This document shows, one piece after another, positions 62,248 to 64,000 of a stretch of 64,000 bases of DNA. The notes under the pieces are model-generated. The model was not told the DNA's origin. It saw only the letters and a program-made list of their open reading frames with translations, and made no database searches. Position numbers and translations under genes: made by a program. The stretch lies in contig JAUKPH010000017.1 in the NCBI GenBank assembly GCA_030549335.1, forward strand, positions 372,001-436,000, given 5' to 3'. The stretch comes from Pontederia crassipes (lineage: Eukaryota > Streptophyta > Magnoliopsida > Commelinales > Pontederiaceae). Every line of letters begins with the position of its first letter. The first letter of the stretch is position 1.

Positions 62248-64000
62248 CCTTGGCACATCAACTGTCTGCCTCAGTTATGAAATATAGCTCATGATACTTA
62301 TCCTTGTATACTATAAGTTAACACCATGTCAGTGCATTCTAGGAGACACAAAGGTTGTCATGTCCGCAGGGGATTCTGAATTAGTAGTTGAATCCGGAGA
62401 TGATTATGTTGTACTTTAGGGTCTAGGATAAAGTCTCTTTGTTAGTTTACTATTGTACTTTTTGAGGAAGAACCAATTTGGAGAATGATTCATAAGCTGT
62501 TATACAAAGTTACACAAACTTCCGTAGGCAAGGATCATTTGAAATGCATTTCTCTTTTATTGCTTAAGCCGCATTAAAAATAGACAGAAACTTGACGCCA
62601 AAACCCATTTTGTGCATTCTGAGGTGTTAATTCTTCGTTGACCGGAACCCTTTAAAAAGGTATTCATCTCTTACTCAGCATCCACAAAATCCGTTGGTTC
62701 CTCCACAAAACGCCAAAAAAGCATATCTACAAGATTGGTGTCTATCAAAATGTTTAAAGTACGTCAGAACAATGCTGATTTCTTCATGATGCGGATTAGA
62801 TTTGGGTCCGAGTCATTCCAAATCCACTCGAGATTGGGTGCCGTAAGTCAGCACCTTAAGCTCCAAACTTCCGCTTAAGGATAATTGGAAAGTTTCCGAT
62901 TGAGGGCTCTTCCAGCAACAAAACTAACATACAGGTCCTAACACCCGTTTACTCCTGGACCCGAACCATCTGTTTTCATATTGAATCAGCCATGGGGTGG
63001 AGAGATATATTCATTGTAGACAACGAAGGAGGCTCTATTTCAATAAGTATTGATGTTCAGTAAGGAGTTCAAGTGTAGGTTGTTCCTCATATTCCATATC
63101 TCTCACAAGAATAAAGATAACATTTTCTTTGGAGCGCCGGCTCGAGTTTATGAAAGACTTCTGATAGTTAGAACTATTAGCATTCGACTAATTTAAAATT
63201 AAAAATTAAAGTGATAATAATTTATTCCCCAATTAAGATTTGAACTCCACGGGATTGTTTGGATGGATTTTGAGTTGACCCCAAGTTGTTTTAATAGTAC
63301 GAGCAGCCTAGTTTCAAATCATACAAGAAATAAATAAAATGTTCTAACCCCGCAATGATGACCATGGAACTCACACAAAGAAAAATGAGTGTTTGGCTAA
63401 AAAGACAAGAACAAGAAGTTTATTCTTGATTTGTTCCTATACCAAATAGCCCACGAAGGTCGAACTCCACCCTCAATCACTTGGAATTGAACTCCGTTGC
63501 TCAACTTAGCCAATAATCTTGGTTAGGCATAAAGTTAACTTGATTCACTTAATGTTGGTGTCGGATGTTGCATCCAGGTTGTTTATTTTTAAGGAACAGC
63601 TCTCTTGTTCCCACTGTCCTTGTTATCAAAAGTAAAATTCCAAGTGATTATAATTAAATAGTTGAATTAATTATAAATGTATTTGAATGAAATTAAATAT
63701 AATGATTATAATTAAAAAGATAATTTAATAAACTATTTTAATAGTTTCATCCATTTGATTCCGTTTCTATAAGGCCTTCTTGTACACATTGTTTGACAGA
63801 ATTAACTGAAATAAAAGTTTGCTTTGCAGTCATTATTCACTTATATCAGTATTCATCACTTACATTCAAAGCAACGAACAATAATACGGGTCTGATAAAT
63901 TTTACTTTTAAATGTAAACACGTAACTATATCTCATTACTGATGACAAACACCTTTAAAAGTTCCTAGTTCGAAGTCGAGACAACTAAGGAACTGTGGAA
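62248..64000. other. Sequence downstream of FUT copy 3, no gene seen
   Basis: The first part is the probable 3' UTR of copy 3. Further right there is a small palindromic patch (gtgtttggct near 63390 and ccaaatagcc near 63443) suggestive of a MITE, and otherwise AT-rich sequence up to the window edge. Confidence 0.45.

Overview
The window is nuclear DNA from a flowering plant. It has spliced genes with GT..AG introns, AT-rich intergenic DNA and many plant transposable elements (hAT, CACTA, Mutator-like or MULE, LTR retrotransposons, LINEs). A monocot is suspected because FUT copy 3 has a very GC-rich first exon and an AT-richer second exon, and FUT copy 1 is GC-rich. The species cannot be named from this sequence.

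The only real genes are three plus-strand tandem copies of a plant GT37 fucosyltransferase (xyloglucan or arabinogalactan alpha-1,2-fucosyltransferase, FUT1 family). Copy 1 is at 13325-16718, copy 2 at 52698-55493 and copy 3 at 59020-62247. All three have the same structure: a short first exon encoding a cytosolic tail and Golgi membrane anchor, one phase-1 intron, and one long exon carrying the whole luminal catalytic domain. Copies 1 and 2 are open from end to end. Copy 3 keeps the most canonical family motifs but has an in-frame TAA near the start of exon 2.

Layout: 1-13 kb holds an LTR end, a LINE RNase H relic, a complete hAT element (4783-5439) and a CACTA element (6042-7716) with a GC-rich tandem core. 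FUT copy 1 follows. From 16.7 to 52.7 kb there is an AT-rich tract with a 1.2-kb foldback element (about 21120-22370). Next comes an 8.4-kb Mutator-like element (23444-31803) containing an array of about 530-bp repeats that is split by a 2.8-kb solo LTR. After it lies a non-autonomous LTR retrotransposon (33890-47215) whose 3' LTR is interrupted by a 5.15-kb Mutator-like element (40479-45630). That element carries a decayed transposase and a convergent, frameshifted GRF zinc-finger ORF. A decayed transposase-like region and a 994-bp Mutator-like element (49411-50404) come next. FUT copies 2 and 3 close the window, 3.5 kb apart.

The transposon bulk therefore lies between copy 1 and copies 2-3, so a compact FUT cluster was probably spread apart by nested insertions. 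No tRNA, rRNA, CRISPR array or other intact protein-coding gene was found. Element boundaries come from terminal repeats and target-site duplications read by eye. Family names for decayed elements are inferences.
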